A DNA stretch of 64,000 bases from Paenibacillus taihuensis (GTDB taxonomy: Bacteria > Bacillota > Bacilli > Paenibacillales > Paenibacillaceae). Location: positions 24,281-88,280 of the forward strand of contig NZ_QTTN01000027.1 of assembly GCF_003386535.1 (NCBI RefSeq). The letters are read 5' to 3'. The notes under the pieces were generated by a model. The model ran no database searches. It was not told the origin of the DNA and saw only the letters and a list, made by a program, of their open reading frames with translations. This document shows positions 18,150 through 26,918 of this stretch, in pieces (the stretch's first letter is position 1; each line of letters starts with the position of its first letter). A program made the translations under genes and the position numbers.

Positions 18150-18165
18150 AATATCAATTGATATT
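18150..18165. promoter_or_regulatory. Palindrome upstream of DUF2306 gene
   Basis: AATATCAATTGATATT is a perfect 16-bp palindrome ending 29 bp before the GTG start of the DUF2306 gene. It is a plausible repressor operator. No other feature was recognised between 17979 and 18194. Confidence 0.35.
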
Positions 18166-18194
18166 ACTCTGTTCGACCAAAAGGGTGGGGCTTT

Positions 18195-18854
18195 GTGGCT
18201 TTGTTTAAAAAAAGGTTGTATTGGTCGCTGCTTGTTGCTGCGATTATAATTTTCATGGTTTACATTGTTGTTCAATATGTTATCGTCGGAGCTCGTGGGG
18301 CAGGAATCGTACAAGCTAAGTTAGACTCCGTTTCATTTGCGTACCATTGCTGGCTCGCATTCCTAATTGTTCACATATCGGCCAGCAGTATCGCATTCGT
18401 AATCGGTCCCATCCAATTCGTTGGACTTCAGCCGAAGAAACCAGCTTCTCTCCATCGGGCTCTCGGCTACTTGTACGCTGTTTCGATTATTATCGGCTCT
18501 TTAACCGGCGCTTATCTGGCATACAATTCGACCGGCGGGCCAATTGAGGGGCTAGGCTTCCTAATGCTTGACATACTCTGGATTTCAACCCTGTCGGTAG
18601 CGATGAAGCATGTATATTCGAAAAGATTCATCCGACACCGCGAGTGGATGCTTCGCAGTTATTCGGTCACATTTGCATTCGTCACCTTTAGGGTACTCCT
18701 GCTGCCGTTAACCTACGGCCTGTCTCTTAATTTACAAACCGGAATGCAAATATCATCCTGGCTGTGCTGGATTATCAACTTATCCGCAGCTGAATGGATC
18801 ATTCGCAGTAATAGGAGGAAAGCCAATGGGAACAAGATCCCAAATTTTGTTTAG
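18195..18854 (+). CDS. DUF2306-type multi-pass membrane protein (copy 1)
   Basis: A 219-residue integral membrane protein with about six membrane segments. It has the HRALGYLYAVSI and HREWMLRSYSVTFAFVTFR motifs typical of DUF2306 membrane proteins (conserved His residues that could coordinate haem or metal, function unassigned). It starts with GTG after GGGTGGGG. Its last 29 bp overlap the following VC0807-type gene, so the two are translationally coupled. A paralogous pair in the same order is at 22517-21248 on the other strand. Confidence 0.82.
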   Translation: MALFKKRLYWSLLVAAIIIFMVYIVVQYVIVGARGAGIVQAKLDSVSFAYHCWLAFLIVHISASSIAFVIGPIQFVGLQPKKPASLHRALGYLYAVSIIIGSLTGAYLAYNSTGGPIEGLGFLMLDILWISTLSVAMKHVYSKRFIRHREWMLRSYSVTFAFVTFRVLLLPLTYGLSLNLQTGMQISSWLCWIINLSAAEWIIRSNRRKANGNKIPNFV

Positions 18855-19446
18855 CATTGCAGTGAACGGTCTTCTACCTTGGGGGGTATATGAGCTGCTT
18901 CATACCCATATGGGTAGCACGCAAGCACTAATCTACGCAACACTTGTGCCGCTCGTTGACAATCTCATCCACTTTGCCAGACACAGGAAAGTGGATGTCT
19001 TCGGGTCACTTATGCTGTTCACCTTCCTACTTACATTGGGACTCGCTTTTGCAGGAGGAGGAGAGAGGATAATTCTCATGAGGGAATCCTTTATCAGTGG
19101 TGGCGTAGGTATTATATTTCTCGGCTCCCTGGTGTTCCATAAGCCCCTTATGTATTATCTCGCACGCAAATTCGTTCCCTCGGAACGTTTTGTTTCCAAT
19201 TCGAAGTATCCCTATTTCCGCTATGTAATGCGTTTGATGACATTTGTCTGGGGAAGTGGTCTGATCTTGGAATCTCTCCTTCGGATATACCTTGTCTATC
19301 GCTTGACGATCGACCAGTTTCTAGCCGTCTCCAGCCTTTTATTCTACATCGCTATTGGCCTCCTGATTCTTTGGACGGTATGGTATCGACGGAAATCTGC
19401 CCGCAAACTTGCCGCAGTGATTGCCGACTCGGCCAGAGCTCATTAA
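18826..19446 (+). CDS. VC0807-like multi-pass membrane protein (copy 1)
   Basis: A 206-residue membrane protein with six predicted segments. It has LLPWGVYELLHTHMGSTQA near the N-terminus, HRKVDVFGSLMLFTFLLT, and an RESFISGGVGIIFLGSL segment, resembling the VC0807 family (related to the DUF3159/intracellular septation type). AGGAGG-like sequence (ATAGGAGGAAAGCC) precedes the ATG. It is closely similar along its length to the protein at 21248-21868. The function is unknown, but pairing with a DUF2306 protein twice in this window suggests a two-subunit membrane complex. Confidence 0.8.
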   Translation: MGTRSQILFSIAVNGLLPWGVYELLHTHMGSTQALIYATLVPLVDNLIHFARHRKVDVFGSLMLFTFLLTLGLAFAGGGERIILMRESFISGGVGIIFLGSLVFHKPLMYYLARKFVPSERFVSNSKYPYFRYVMRLMTFVWGSGLILESLLRIYLVYRLTIDQFLAVSSLLFYIAIGLLILWTVWYRRKSARKLAAVIADSARAH

Positions 19447-19720
19447 AGTGGTGGATCACTAACATATACTATATCGAGCTTGCTGATGCTCGCCTAGTAC
19501 TCTGCGCTGCTGAAGTAGATATATGGGAACTCGATATCCGACCAGTAATCTCCCGCGAACAGCAGGCCCAGCGGCTAAATGACCGTATAGATGCCGTCGC
19601 TGTTGTGCCTGGGGGAGTGGTAGAAGGTTAATCGCGTCCCCCCCTCGCTATTACTCAGCTTCAATACCTTGTCCATCCGCCTGCGCTCGGTGCGTGACAC
19701 TTGGGTAAGCAGTCTCGTAG
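19447..19720 (-). pseudogene. MBL-fold hydrolase remnant
   Basis: The minus strand, read in one frame, gives EGGTRLTFYHSPRHNSDG, IYTVI, stop, PLGLLFAGDYWSDIEFPYIY, FSSAEY, stop, ASISKLD. GDYxSDIEFPxIYxSS, preceded by an HTPGHxxDG-like segment, is the C-terminal half of a metallo-beta-lactamase-fold hydrolase. Two in-frame TAG codons and an altered metal motif (SPRHN) show that it is dead. No start region is recognisable. The rest of the gap to 19900 contains only a G/C-tract pair (AAAAGGGGG and CCCCTTTTT) that may end transcription. Confidence 0.6.
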
Positions 19721-19900
19721 TCCCGCTCCAAGTAGGACGAGTCTTCGAAGTCGTAAATTCGCTCGAAAATGATGTATATCAGATTTTCGATTTTTTAGAG
19801 ATTGCAGAAAGTAGAATCAGATATTAGATGCTGATGCTCATCAAACAAAAGGGGGCATTGGTGGTGCATCCTCCCCCCTCCCCTTTTTAACGATATAATT

Positions 19901-20554
19901 CTACTTAACAATAGCAACCGCCAAGCCGTCATATGCTGGCAACAGTGTGCCGATGAGTCGCTCGTCGCATACTATTGCTTGGTTGAACTGGCGCATTGCG
20001 AAAACAGAAGTGCCGTTCTCGTCAGGGTCGATCGTTTTTCCATGTAACAGCGCGTTATCACCTGTGATGACCGCGCCAGGGTTTGCGAGCTTGATTGCCC
20101 ACTCCAGATAGAGCGGATAATTCTCCTTATCAGCATCGATGAAGAAGAAGTCAAACCTACGACCTTCTTCAGCTAGTTCGGCTAAACTTTTCTTTGCGTC
20201 TCCTACACGGTATTCAACGCGTTCTCCAAGGCCTGCCGCTTCTAGGCTGCCACGAGCAACATCCGCATATTCCTGAAGTAATTCCAATGACGTCAAGCGT
20301 CCGCCATTAGCCAATCCCTTTGCCAAACAAATCCCGCTGTATCCACCGAGCGCTCCGATCTCAAGTACACTACTTGCGCGGCACATGCGAACAAGCATGG
20401 TCAACAGACGACCGTATCCCACAGCGATGGAAATCTCCGGCATTGCCTTGTCGCGAATTGTCTGATGAACACGTTCTAGATCAATATTCTCTCCAAGCAA
20501 ACTTTCCACATATTGTTCGACAGACATGATCTTTTGCTCTCCCTTTAGATACAA
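19901..20554 (-). CDS. Class I SAM-dependent O-methyltransferase
   Basis: A 217-residue member of the O-methyltransferase family (COG4122/caffeoyl-CoA-OMT-like). Motif I is SVLEIGALGGYSGICLAKGL. The metal-binding acidic motif is FFIDADKENYPLYLEWAI, and the GDNALLHGK segment contains the further Asp-Asn pair, so a divalent cation is likely used. The true start may be the internal ATG ten codons in (MSVEQYVESLLGENIDL), which has GGGAGAGCAAAAG ahead of it, giving 208 residues. The substrate is unknown: a catechol or hydroxamate-type acceptor is typical. It stands alone between a dead MBL gene and a GNAT gene. Confidence 0.88.
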   Translation of the reverse strand: MYLKGEQKIMSVEQYVESLLGENIDLERVHQTIRDKAMPEISIAVGYGRLLTMLVRMCRASSVLEIGALGGYSGICLAKGLANGGRLTSLELLQEYADVARGSLEAAGLGERVEYRVGDAKKSLAELAEEGRRFDFFFIDADKENYPLYLEWAIKLANPGAVITGDNALLHGKTIDPDENGTSVFAMRQFNQAIVCDERLIGTLLPAYDGLAVAIVK

Positions 20555-20733
20555 CCCACATAAGATTTGAAATTTTTTGTACCTATTCGTTTCCGTTTAC
20601 ACAATTACATTAGCAACTTCTTTTGTCTTTGCTATCCCAAGGCCATTGTCCAACCGTATGTTCAAGTTACGTTGGTATTATCAAATCGACAATTTTGGGC
20701 GCCACAACTTAGACTTTCAACACTCGGAGGTGT

Positions 20734-21234
20734 TTAAAGCAATTTCTCAAAACATAGATAAGGAACCTTGCGCATCGGAAACTTGATCGTGCCCACCTCA
20801 ACGTATCCCGCCCGTCGATACATGCCGACTGCGCCGGGATTCCCTGTAAAGACGTCGAGCCTGATACTGGAGCTGCCTGCCTCCCGTGCGTGTTCCTCGG
20901 CGAACTGAAGCAGTCTTTTACCAATTCCCTGCCCTTGATAATCGGGATGTACTGCTAGCCTATGGATGCATGAAGGTTTCCCTGTCCGATCGTTCCATAT
21001 TAAACGTGCGTACTTTCCGCTCTGCTGGCTGTCCACAACAACAGCTCCAATTATCCGCTGCCCACCTCTAATGCCGTACACTGTTCCTCTCTTCAAATCC
21101 TGTTCGATAACGAATCGATTCGGGTAGAATCGGTCCCATTGGCGAATGCCCGCTTGGCTTAGACTCAACGTGATCTCGCGGTACAACTGCACCAAGTCCT
21201 TCCTATCTTGCTTTGTCAGCCTGACGATTTCCAT
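20734..21234 (-). CDS. GNAT-family N-acetyltransferase
   Basis: A 166-residue GNAT protein. Acetyl-CoA-binding motif A is LAVHPDYQGQGIGKRLL (about residues 92-108), preceded by the beta4 strand GKPSCIHRLA. Motif B (GNPGAVGMYRRAGYVEVG) is near the C-terminus. The substrate cannot be read from the sequence. It lies 13 bp downstream of the VC0807-like gene on the same strand and is therefore probably the last gene of the TetR-DUF2306-VC0807 unit. The gap 20555-20733 shows nothing I recognise. Confidence 0.9.
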   Translation of the reverse strand: MEIVRLTKQDRKDLVQLYREITLSLSQAGIRQWDRFYPNRFVIEQDLKRGTVYGIRGGQRIIGAVVVDSQQSGKYARLIWNDRTGKPSCIHRLAVHPDYQGQGIGKRLLQFAEEHAREAGSSSIRLDVFTGNPGAVGMYRRAGYVEVGTIKFPMRKVPYLCFEKLL

Positions 21235-21247
21235 CGTATTTCACTCC

Positions 21248-21868
21248 CTAAAGGTATAGTGTTCCATTTTTCTTTATTTGGAGGAACTTAACTGCGGAGT
21301 GTCGGCGGTATACAATCGTCCACAGCACTGCAGCACCAATGAAGCCGTAGAGCACAAAGTTAGAGAAGACCAAATATCTCTCAGTGGACATGTGGTAAAC
21401 CATATATACACGAACAGCAGCTTCCCCCGTGAGCATAATACCCCACACAACCGTCATCAGCCGCATTACAAATCGAAAATAAGCATAGCTCCAGCTACTC
21501 GAAAAATCATTACCGATTACAAATCGTGTTGCCAGATGGTACATGATTGGTCGGCTAAAGAACAAAGAGCCAAGAAACACCAAGCCCACACTTGCGGTAA
21601 TGAACGACTCACGGATGAGCAACAGTTTCTCGTCACCGCCAAAAAAAACAAGCGCGATTGTAAGCACGAACGTAAACAGCATAAGACCACCGAAAGCATC
21701 CAGCTTGCGGTGCTTCACGAGTTGAAATAAGTTGTCAAGCAGTGGGATCAACGTCGCGATGGACAGCGCAGCCAAGCTGCTCATGTGACTCGATAATACG
21801 GTATATAATGCCCAAGGAATAATACCGTTAATCAGAAGCGTAAGAATGACATATATCTTTTGTGACAT
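21248..21868 (-). CDS. VC0807-like multi-pass membrane protein (copy 2)
   Basis: About 206 residues from ATG 21868, which follows the upstream stop as TGAAATG and has AAAGAGTGG as ribosome site. A TTG six codons earlier is a poorer choice. Similarity to copy 1 is obvious in IIPWALYTVLSSHMSS, HRKLDAFGGLMLFTFVLT and RESFITASVGLVFLGSLFF. Six membrane segments. It is coupled to the DUF2306 gene just upstream. Confidence 0.8.
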   Translation of the reverse strand: MSQKIYVILTLLINGIIPWALYTVLSSHMSSLAALSIATLIPLLDNLFQLVKHRKLDAFGGLMLFTFVLTIALVFFGGDEKLLLIRESFITASVGLVFLGSLFFSRPIMYHLATRFVIGNDFSSSWSYAYFRFVMRLMTVVWGIMLTGEAAVRVYMVYHMSTERYLVFSNFVLYGFIGAAVLWTIVYRRHSAVKFLQIKKNGTLYL

Positions 21869-21869
21869 T

Positions 21870-22517
21870 TCAAACCACTCTTTCAATAGATTTTAGGCTA
21901 CTACGGCTTGATTTATGGAGATATAGTTCAGTGAATGCAAGGTTTAGCGCAATAGATAGGTAAACAGCGAAGGGGAAGGTGGAGCTAGTCGATGCGTCGA
22001 TGGATAACTGAATGATCCCCAAAACAATCCGAAAGGTGACAAATACGAATGTAATGGCATAGCTGCGAAGCATCCATTCCCTATGCTGGCGAAGCCTTTT
22101 ATTCCTAATGTGCCGGATGCCTATAACCGTCGTTCCCAGCCAGAGGACATCCAATAACAAGAATGCAACCGTCGACGGCGTCCCCCCTGTTGCGTAAAGT
22201 GAAATGTACGGGACAACAAGCACATTTAGCAGAATGGCTATTCCATAGATTCTACCCAGCATTTTGTGCCTGGGTGTTTTTTTGCGGCTTCGCTGCGTCA
22301 ATTGGTAAGCTCCAATCAGAAGTGCGGTTATGCCTAGCAGAATGTGAGGGTAGAAGAACAGCTTCCAAATGGCGTAAGGAAACGAGCTATCATTCAGCTT
22401 GGCGGACACCATTCCCGCTTGACTTGGTTTGTAGATTAAATACTGCAGCACCACATAGAAGGTAAATAGATAAACAAGCACATATAACACTGGTAAAATA
22501 ATCTTCCGGTTCAACAT
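21870..22517 (-). CDS. DUF2306-type multi-pass membrane protein (copy 2)
   Basis: A 215-residue membrane protein, paralogous to 18195-18854, with the HKMLGRIYGIAILLN and HREWMLRSYAITFVFVTFR motifs. It is preceded 22 bp upstream by a TetR regulator on the same strand and followed directly by the VC0807-like partner. This copy therefore sits in a regulated operon, unlike copy 1. A small-molecule-responsive membrane function (stress, efflux-related or haem-related) is a guess only. Confidence 0.82.
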   Translation of the reverse strand: MLNRKIILPVLYVLVYLFTFYVVLQYLIYKPSQAGMVSAKLNDSSFPYAIWKLFFYPHILLGITALLIGAYQLTQRSRKKTPRHKMLGRIYGIAILLNVLVVPYISLYATGGTPSTVAFLLLDVLWLGTTVIGIRHIRNKRLRQHREWMLRSYAITFVFVTFRIVLGIIQLSIDASTSSTFPFAVYLSIALNLAFTELYLHKSSRSSLKSIERVV

Positions 22518-22539
22518 AGGCCTGAGTCACTTCCTCTCT

Positions 22540-23121
22540 TTAACTTAGTGCTTTGGACATGAATGCAATCAAGTCCTGTACCATTATTCGTCTCTGCTCC
22601 TGTAAGACAGTGTTTTGCACACGCAGGCCGTACATGAACATGACAAGCATCTCCGCAATCTTCGATCCATCGGTCCCTATGGGAATCACCTTGTGCATCT
22701 TACCAACTTCGATCCAGCTTGTGCAGGTCTCAAGTGTATGGCCGTAGATATCCCGGACGATCGCTTCTACTTTGTCATTGTCCATCTGACTCAGCAAGTA
22801 AATGAAAATTTTGTTCGTCACATCTTCATGACTCGTAGAGCGGATCATGCCTTCGGCGATGAACTGCAGTGGATAGCTTAGGCCCGATGTACTCGGACTT
22901 GCTACAATCTCGGTAAACCGTGTATTAATTTGTTCGACTCGTGATTTAAGCAAGAGACCGAACAATTCGTCCTTACTGGAGACATAATGATAAATCGCTC
23001 CCTTCGACATTCCACTTTGTCGGATAATATCTCGCAGCGTCGTCTGTGTGCATTCCTTCTGTTGAATAAGCACCTCAGCGGCATCCATAATTGTTTGAAA
23101 GCTTGATCTATTTATTGCCAT
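22540..23121 (-). CDS. TetR/AcrR-family transcriptional regulator
   Basis: A 193-residue repressor. The N-terminal HTH reads QKECTQTTLRDIIRQSGMSKGAIYHYVSSKDELF (split as TLRDIIRQSGMSKGAIYHY then VSSKDELF), the standard TetR signature. The C-terminal domain resembles TetR_C of YfiR/AcrR-like proteins. It is the first gene of the unit with DUF2306, VC0807-like and possibly GNAT genes. The perfect palindrome at 23183-23201, 62 bp upstream, is the obvious operator for autoregulation. Confidence 0.93.
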   Translation of the reverse strand: MAINRSSFQTIMDAAEVLIQQKECTQTTLRDIIRQSGMSKGAIYHYVSSKDELFGLLLKSRVEQINTRFTEIVASPSTSGLSYPLQFIAEGMIRSTSHEDVTNKIFIYLLSQMDNDKVEAIVRDIYGHTLETCTSWIEVGKMHKVIPIGTDGSKIAEMLVMFMYGLRVQNTVLQEQRRIMVQDLIAFMSKALS

Positions 23122-23182
23122 TCCCCCGCGTCCTTTCGCTTGTCGCTCAAACCAACCGACGGTATATTACAATGAAATATAC

Positions 23183-23201
23183 CATACCGACCGTCGGTAT
23201 G
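23183..23201. promoter_or_regulatory. TetR operator palindrome
   Basis: CATACCGACCGTCGGTATG has two perfect 8-bp arms and a 3-bp centre, with the ACCGACCGTCGGT core common to TetR-family operators of Bacillota. A further half-like ACCGACGGTATAT lies at about 23154-23166, overlapping the probable -10 region, so two dimers may bind. Confidence 0.75.
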
Positions 23202-23254
23202 TAAAGATCACTGCAGATCCTTCTAAGTTCCGGGAAATTAAGTAAAAGGCAATA

Positions 23255-23560
23255 CTAGAACATAAATACATAAATACATAAAAACAAAAAGACGAAGCGT
23301 TTTATCCCCCGCGGAATTGCGAACACCATCCGAAAGTCCTGGTTATCGAAATACACCACCTGCTGCAGTGGGAACCGTTCTCTGTCAAACACAAGATGAT
23401 CACCTTTCGTAAGGCGTAGATTCTCGCCTGCTTCGAACGGTCCATATCCCGCAGATCGATTACCCAAGGCCACGTTTAAATGCCTCATTCCTGCTACCAT
23501 GGAATACGTCTTCTCCCACTTAACAACTGCATTTACATCACTTACTTTAAATTGTGCCAT
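23255..23560 (-). pseudogene. glpD internal fragment, frameshifted
   Basis: An ORF of 101 codons contains [20 protein letters not shown] then [20 protein letters not shown]. This aligns with residues TLRLTKGVHLVFDGGRFPL and following of the intact GlpD encoded at 38753-40468. Just upstream, in a different frame, [15 protein letters not shown] matches GlpD PWVDDVREMDQSKEG. A frameshift joins them. The downstream GKTYFGTTD region is missing, replaced by a hydrophobic chance tail. Only about 60 residues of a 560-residue enzyme remain. Confidence 0.8.
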
Positions 23561-23656
23561 TCTATATCATTCTTCAGTCCTTCATATTCTAAATCATGAA
23601 ATTCTTGAAACCTGTTACGTACTTCACTTATATTGTAGTGTATACTTTGGAAATAG

Positions 23657-24079
23657 CTAACTGAGACCTAATCGTTCCAAGACCTTGGATATCCCTGGGA
23701 GTGAATAGCGGTGGCTCCATTCTCGTTCCACATAAGCAGCAATGAGCTCAAGCGTCCAGTTGTACTTGGAAGTGAAGCCGACCTCATGTGGAATCGAATT
23801 TGCGATAATATGTTTCAACTGCTGCTGCTGCTGCTTCGTCAACCGGGTAGGAGCGCCAGAAGAGTATTTACGCTGCAAGGCTGTTAATCCACCGCTTTCA
23901 TACGCATGAATGTAACTGCTCACCGTCATTCGACATCGATTTAATATGCCAGCGATCTCCGTCATAGATGTGCCTTTCAAATGCAAATAGACGGCTTGAT
24001 ACCGTTCATACATGCGCCGCTCTTTGACTTGTTTCATTGCTTGTGTTACTTCTTCCAATTCGTTATGCTTCTTAATCAT
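23657..24079 (-). mobile_element. IS630-family transposase, N-terminal part only
   Basis: The HTH part of an IS630-type transposase. MIKKHNELEEVTQAMKQVKE is followed by RYQAVYLHLKGTSMTEIAGI and the winged-helix SGGLTALQRKYSSGAP-TRLT region, ending RLGLS. In complete relatives the sequence continues into the DDE domain after RLGLSYT. Here a stop appears at once and no DDE domain follows, so the copy is truncated or is OrfA of an element that lost OrfB. I take ATG 24079 as start rather than 24118. It is not functional as such. Confidence 0.75.
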
Positions 24080-24217
24080 AGCACTCCCCACTCGTCCGTT
24101 TGTTGATCTGTTTATCATTCGACAATCGGTTCAATTCCATGTGCTTAAGGATTGCCAAGAACTTTAGTCCATTTATATAGATCGAATTTTAAATCTATCT
24201 TACTCGATCGCACCTTC

Positions 24218-24670
24218 TTAATGATTAAATTGAATCAACTCGCAATTGTTAAGCACTTTCTCCAAATTAAGAAGTACCACAAACCTGTTCTCGTCCATCT
24301 TCGCAATACCTCTCAAATACTTTGCTTTTATCCCGCCTATAATTTCAGGAGGATCTTCGATGTGATTAATATCGATATCAACAACATCGTTGGCTGAATC
24401 TACGATAACACCTACTTCGATATCGTTTACTTCTACAATAATTGTCCGGGCGTTATGCGTATATGCTTCTACCGGCAGCCCAAATCTTCCTCGCAGGTCG
24501 ATAACAGGAATGACCACGCCCCGCAGATTGATTACACCTTTAATAAAATCATAGGTATTCGGTACACGAGTGACAGGCATCACTCGTTCTATACCTTTAA
24601 CCCGCTTAATTTCGATGCCGTATTTTTCATCTGCAAGCGTAAATACGATAACTTTTAATTCTTCATCCAT
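24218..24670 (-). CDS. cheW: Chemotaxis coupling protein CheW
   Basis: A 150-residue CheW: an SH3-like scaffold protein that couples receptors to CheA at the cytoplasmic membrane. It has the family signature regions YGIEIKRVKGIERVMPVTRV, NTYDFIKGVINLRGVVIPV and IDLRGRFGLP. It starts 15 bp after the cheA stop and is the last gene of the signalling cluster. No receptor (MCP) gene is present in the window. Confidence 0.95.
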   Translation of the reverse strand: MDEELKVIVFTLADEKYGIEIKRVKGIERVMPVTRVPNTYDFIKGVINLRGVVIPVIDLRGRFGLPVEAYTHNARTIIVEVNDIEVGVIVDSANDVVDIDINHIEDPPEIIGGIKAKYLRGIAKMDENRFVVLLNLEKVLNNCELIQFNH

Positions 24671-24685
24671 GGAAATCCCTCCGGA

Positions 24686-26722
24686 TTAATTGATTAGTGC
24701 ATTTGTGTCAACAATCAGCGCTACTTGTCCATCCCCTAATATCGTCGCTCCGGAAATGGCAATTATGTTGGTCAGGTACTTGCCCAACGATTTAAGGACA
24801 ATCTCTTGCTGTCCTAGAAAATCATCAACCGGGATGGCGAACAGTTTTTCGCCTTTGCGAACGACGATAATTTTAATCGTTTCCGCAATTTCCAGTTCAG
24901 TTTGCGGGATCTGTAAGATATCATGAAGAGAAATTACAGGTATAATATTTTTACGAAACTCCATCATCCGCATACCGCTCACGTACCGCAATTGGTCTTT
25001 TCTAACACAGGCAGTTTCGACAATAGTTGTTAGCGGAATCGCATATCTCTCGGGACCAATCTGAATTAGCATTGCGGTAATAATTGTTAATGTTAGTGGT
25101 AACTGAACAGAAAATGTCGTCCCTTCTCCCCGCTTCGAATCCACCTGTACACGACCGCCAAGTGATTCGATTTTGGTCTTCACAACGTCGAGACCTACGC
25201 CTCTGCCCGAAAGATCAGAAATCTGTTCAGCTGTGCTGAAACCTGAAGCAAAGAGAAGCTGGTAAATTTCATGCTCTGACATTCTCGATGCTTGGTCTTG
25301 TGTAACAAGCCCTTGCTGCATGGCCCTATTAAGAACCTTTTCTCCATTAATCCCCGCGCCATCGTCTTCAATTTCGATAAAAACCTGGTTCCCGCTATGA
25401 AACGCACGCAACTGAATGGTTCCGGTTTCCAGCTTACCCGCTGCCACCCGTGCAGCCAATTGTTCAATTCCGTGGTCAGCCGAGTTACGCAGCATGTGTA
25501 CCAGCGGGTCGCCGATCTCATCTACTATGATACGGTCCATCTCGGTATCTGCTCCGGTAATAACCAGCTCCAACTTCTTACCGATCGATTTAGCCACATC
25601 CCGAATCATACGTGGAAAACGATTGAATACGTTATCAACCGATACCATACGCAGCTTCATGACAACATTCTGCAAATCGTTGCTTACCCTTGACATATGC
25701 TCTACTGTTTCTGTCAGCTCTGTCCGACGAATTTCCGATGCTAGCTGTTCCAGACGCACACGATCCAACAGTAACTCGCTAAACAGGTTCATTAATGCAT
25801 CCAAACGTTCGATATCCACGCGAATCGTTCGTGTTGCAGGTAAAGCATTCCCTGGTGGTGGAGCTGCTTTGGCCGATGGCTCCGCTTTACCACGTGACTG
25901 CTCTACAACCTGCGTATCCGCAACAGTTACCATAGTGTTTTGGGTATTTTCCTGTCCTACCATCAATTCTTTGAGCGAATCGCTTGTCAATCCAATAACG
26001 TTCACCGATTCGATCTCCGAAACGTTCCCTATAATCCTGCAAAGCTCACTTTCCTCTACTTGAGATATATAATAGACAGAGAAAGTTCGATCGAACCTTT
26101 CTTGCTCGATCTCTTCTACAGTCGGTGAGGATTTAACAATTTCCCCACTGCCCTCAAGCGCCTTGAATACCATATACGCTCTTGCTGCCTTAAGAATACA
26201 GTTCTCTTCAAGCTCTACTTCTACGCGAAACACATTATGACCGGACTCGATCAATTGATGCATGATCGCGAACTGGAACTCATCAATATGAGCAGGCAAA
26301 TGGCCCGATTTATCCTTTCCATCGGCATTCTCTTTTATATAATCGCCTGATACAATTGATTTCAATATGGTCACATTTTCTTTGACATCAGCTCGGCCGG
26401 TGCCTCCCTGCATAATATCTTGGACCATAGATTCAAGTGAGTCTGTACTCCTAAATAGTGCATCGAAAATAAAGACGCTCATCTCGAGCTTCTGGTTACG
26501 AACCAGATCCAGAACGCTTTCCATCTGGTGTGTAAGTGCTGCCATATCTTCAAACCCCATCGTCGCTGACATTCCCTTCAGCGTATGCGCTGAACGAAAT
26601 ATCGCTTGAACAAAGCTCAAATCCTCCTGGCTTTCCTCTAAACGAAGGAGATTCTCATTGATCGATTGTAAATGCTCTCTAGATTCATCGATAAACATGG
26701 ACAAATATTGATTCATATCCAA
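24686..26722 (-). CDS. cheA: Chemotaxis histidine kinase CheA
   Basis: About 678 residues. I choose the TTG at 26722 because it lies 9 bp from AGGAGG and gives the usual Bacillota opening MDMNQYLSMFIDES. Domains: HPt with the phosphorylated His46 (RSAHTLKGMSATMGF), P2-like region (about 145-240), dimerisation helices (about 295-360, RLDALMNLFSELLLDRVR), HATPase (LRNSADHGIE, DDGAGI, SGRGVGLDVVKTKIESLGG), and C-terminal CheW-like domain (about 545-678). All kinase motifs are present, so it should be active. It is followed by cheW and preceded by cheX, cheY and a small ORF. Confidence 0.96.
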   Translation of the reverse strand: MDMNQYLSMFIDESREHLQSINENLLRLEESQEDLSFVQAIFRSAHTLKGMSATMGFEDMAALTHQMESVLDLVRNQKLEMSVFIFDALFRSTDSLESMVQDIMQGGTGRADVKENVTILKSIVSGDYIKENADGKDKSGHLPAHIDEFQFAIMHQLIESGHNVFRVEVELEENCILKAARAYMVFKALEGSGEIVKSSPTVEEIEQERFDRTFSVYYISQVEESELCRIIGNVSEIESVNVIGLTSDSLKELMVGQENTQNTMVTVADTQVVEQSRGKAEPSAKAAPPPGNALPATRTIRVDIERLDALMNLFSELLLDRVRLEQLASEIRRTELTETVEHMSRVSNDLQNVVMKLRMVSVDNVFNRFPRMIRDVAKSIGKKLELVITGADTEMDRIIVDEIGDPLVHMLRNSADHGIEQLAARVAAGKLETGTIQLRAFHSGNQVFIEIEDDGAGINGEKVLNRAMQQGLVTQDQASRMSEHEIYQLLFASGFSTAEQISDLSGRGVGLDVVKTKIESLGGRVQVDSKRGEGTTFSVQLPLTLTIITAMLIQIGPERYAIPLTTIVETACVRKDQLRYVSGMRMMEFRKNIIPVISLHDILQIPQTELEIAETIKIIVVRKGEKLFAIPVDDFLGQQEIVLKSLGKYLTNIIAISGATILGDGQVALIVDTNALIN

Positions 26723-26918
26723 CCCCAAGCACCTCCTGCTGGTTTACCCGGTTTTCCTATTCAATTATCCGAGATCGACTCTGAATTGATGCAATTCTGC
26801 TGCCATCCCCAGAGAGATCATTTCCAAAGCATACATTTCAAGTTGAATCAGGGCCTAATATGTCGGTCGTTGAAAGTAAGTTACGGGTATTTCCCTAATT
26901 CTCTTAGCGACCAAATGT

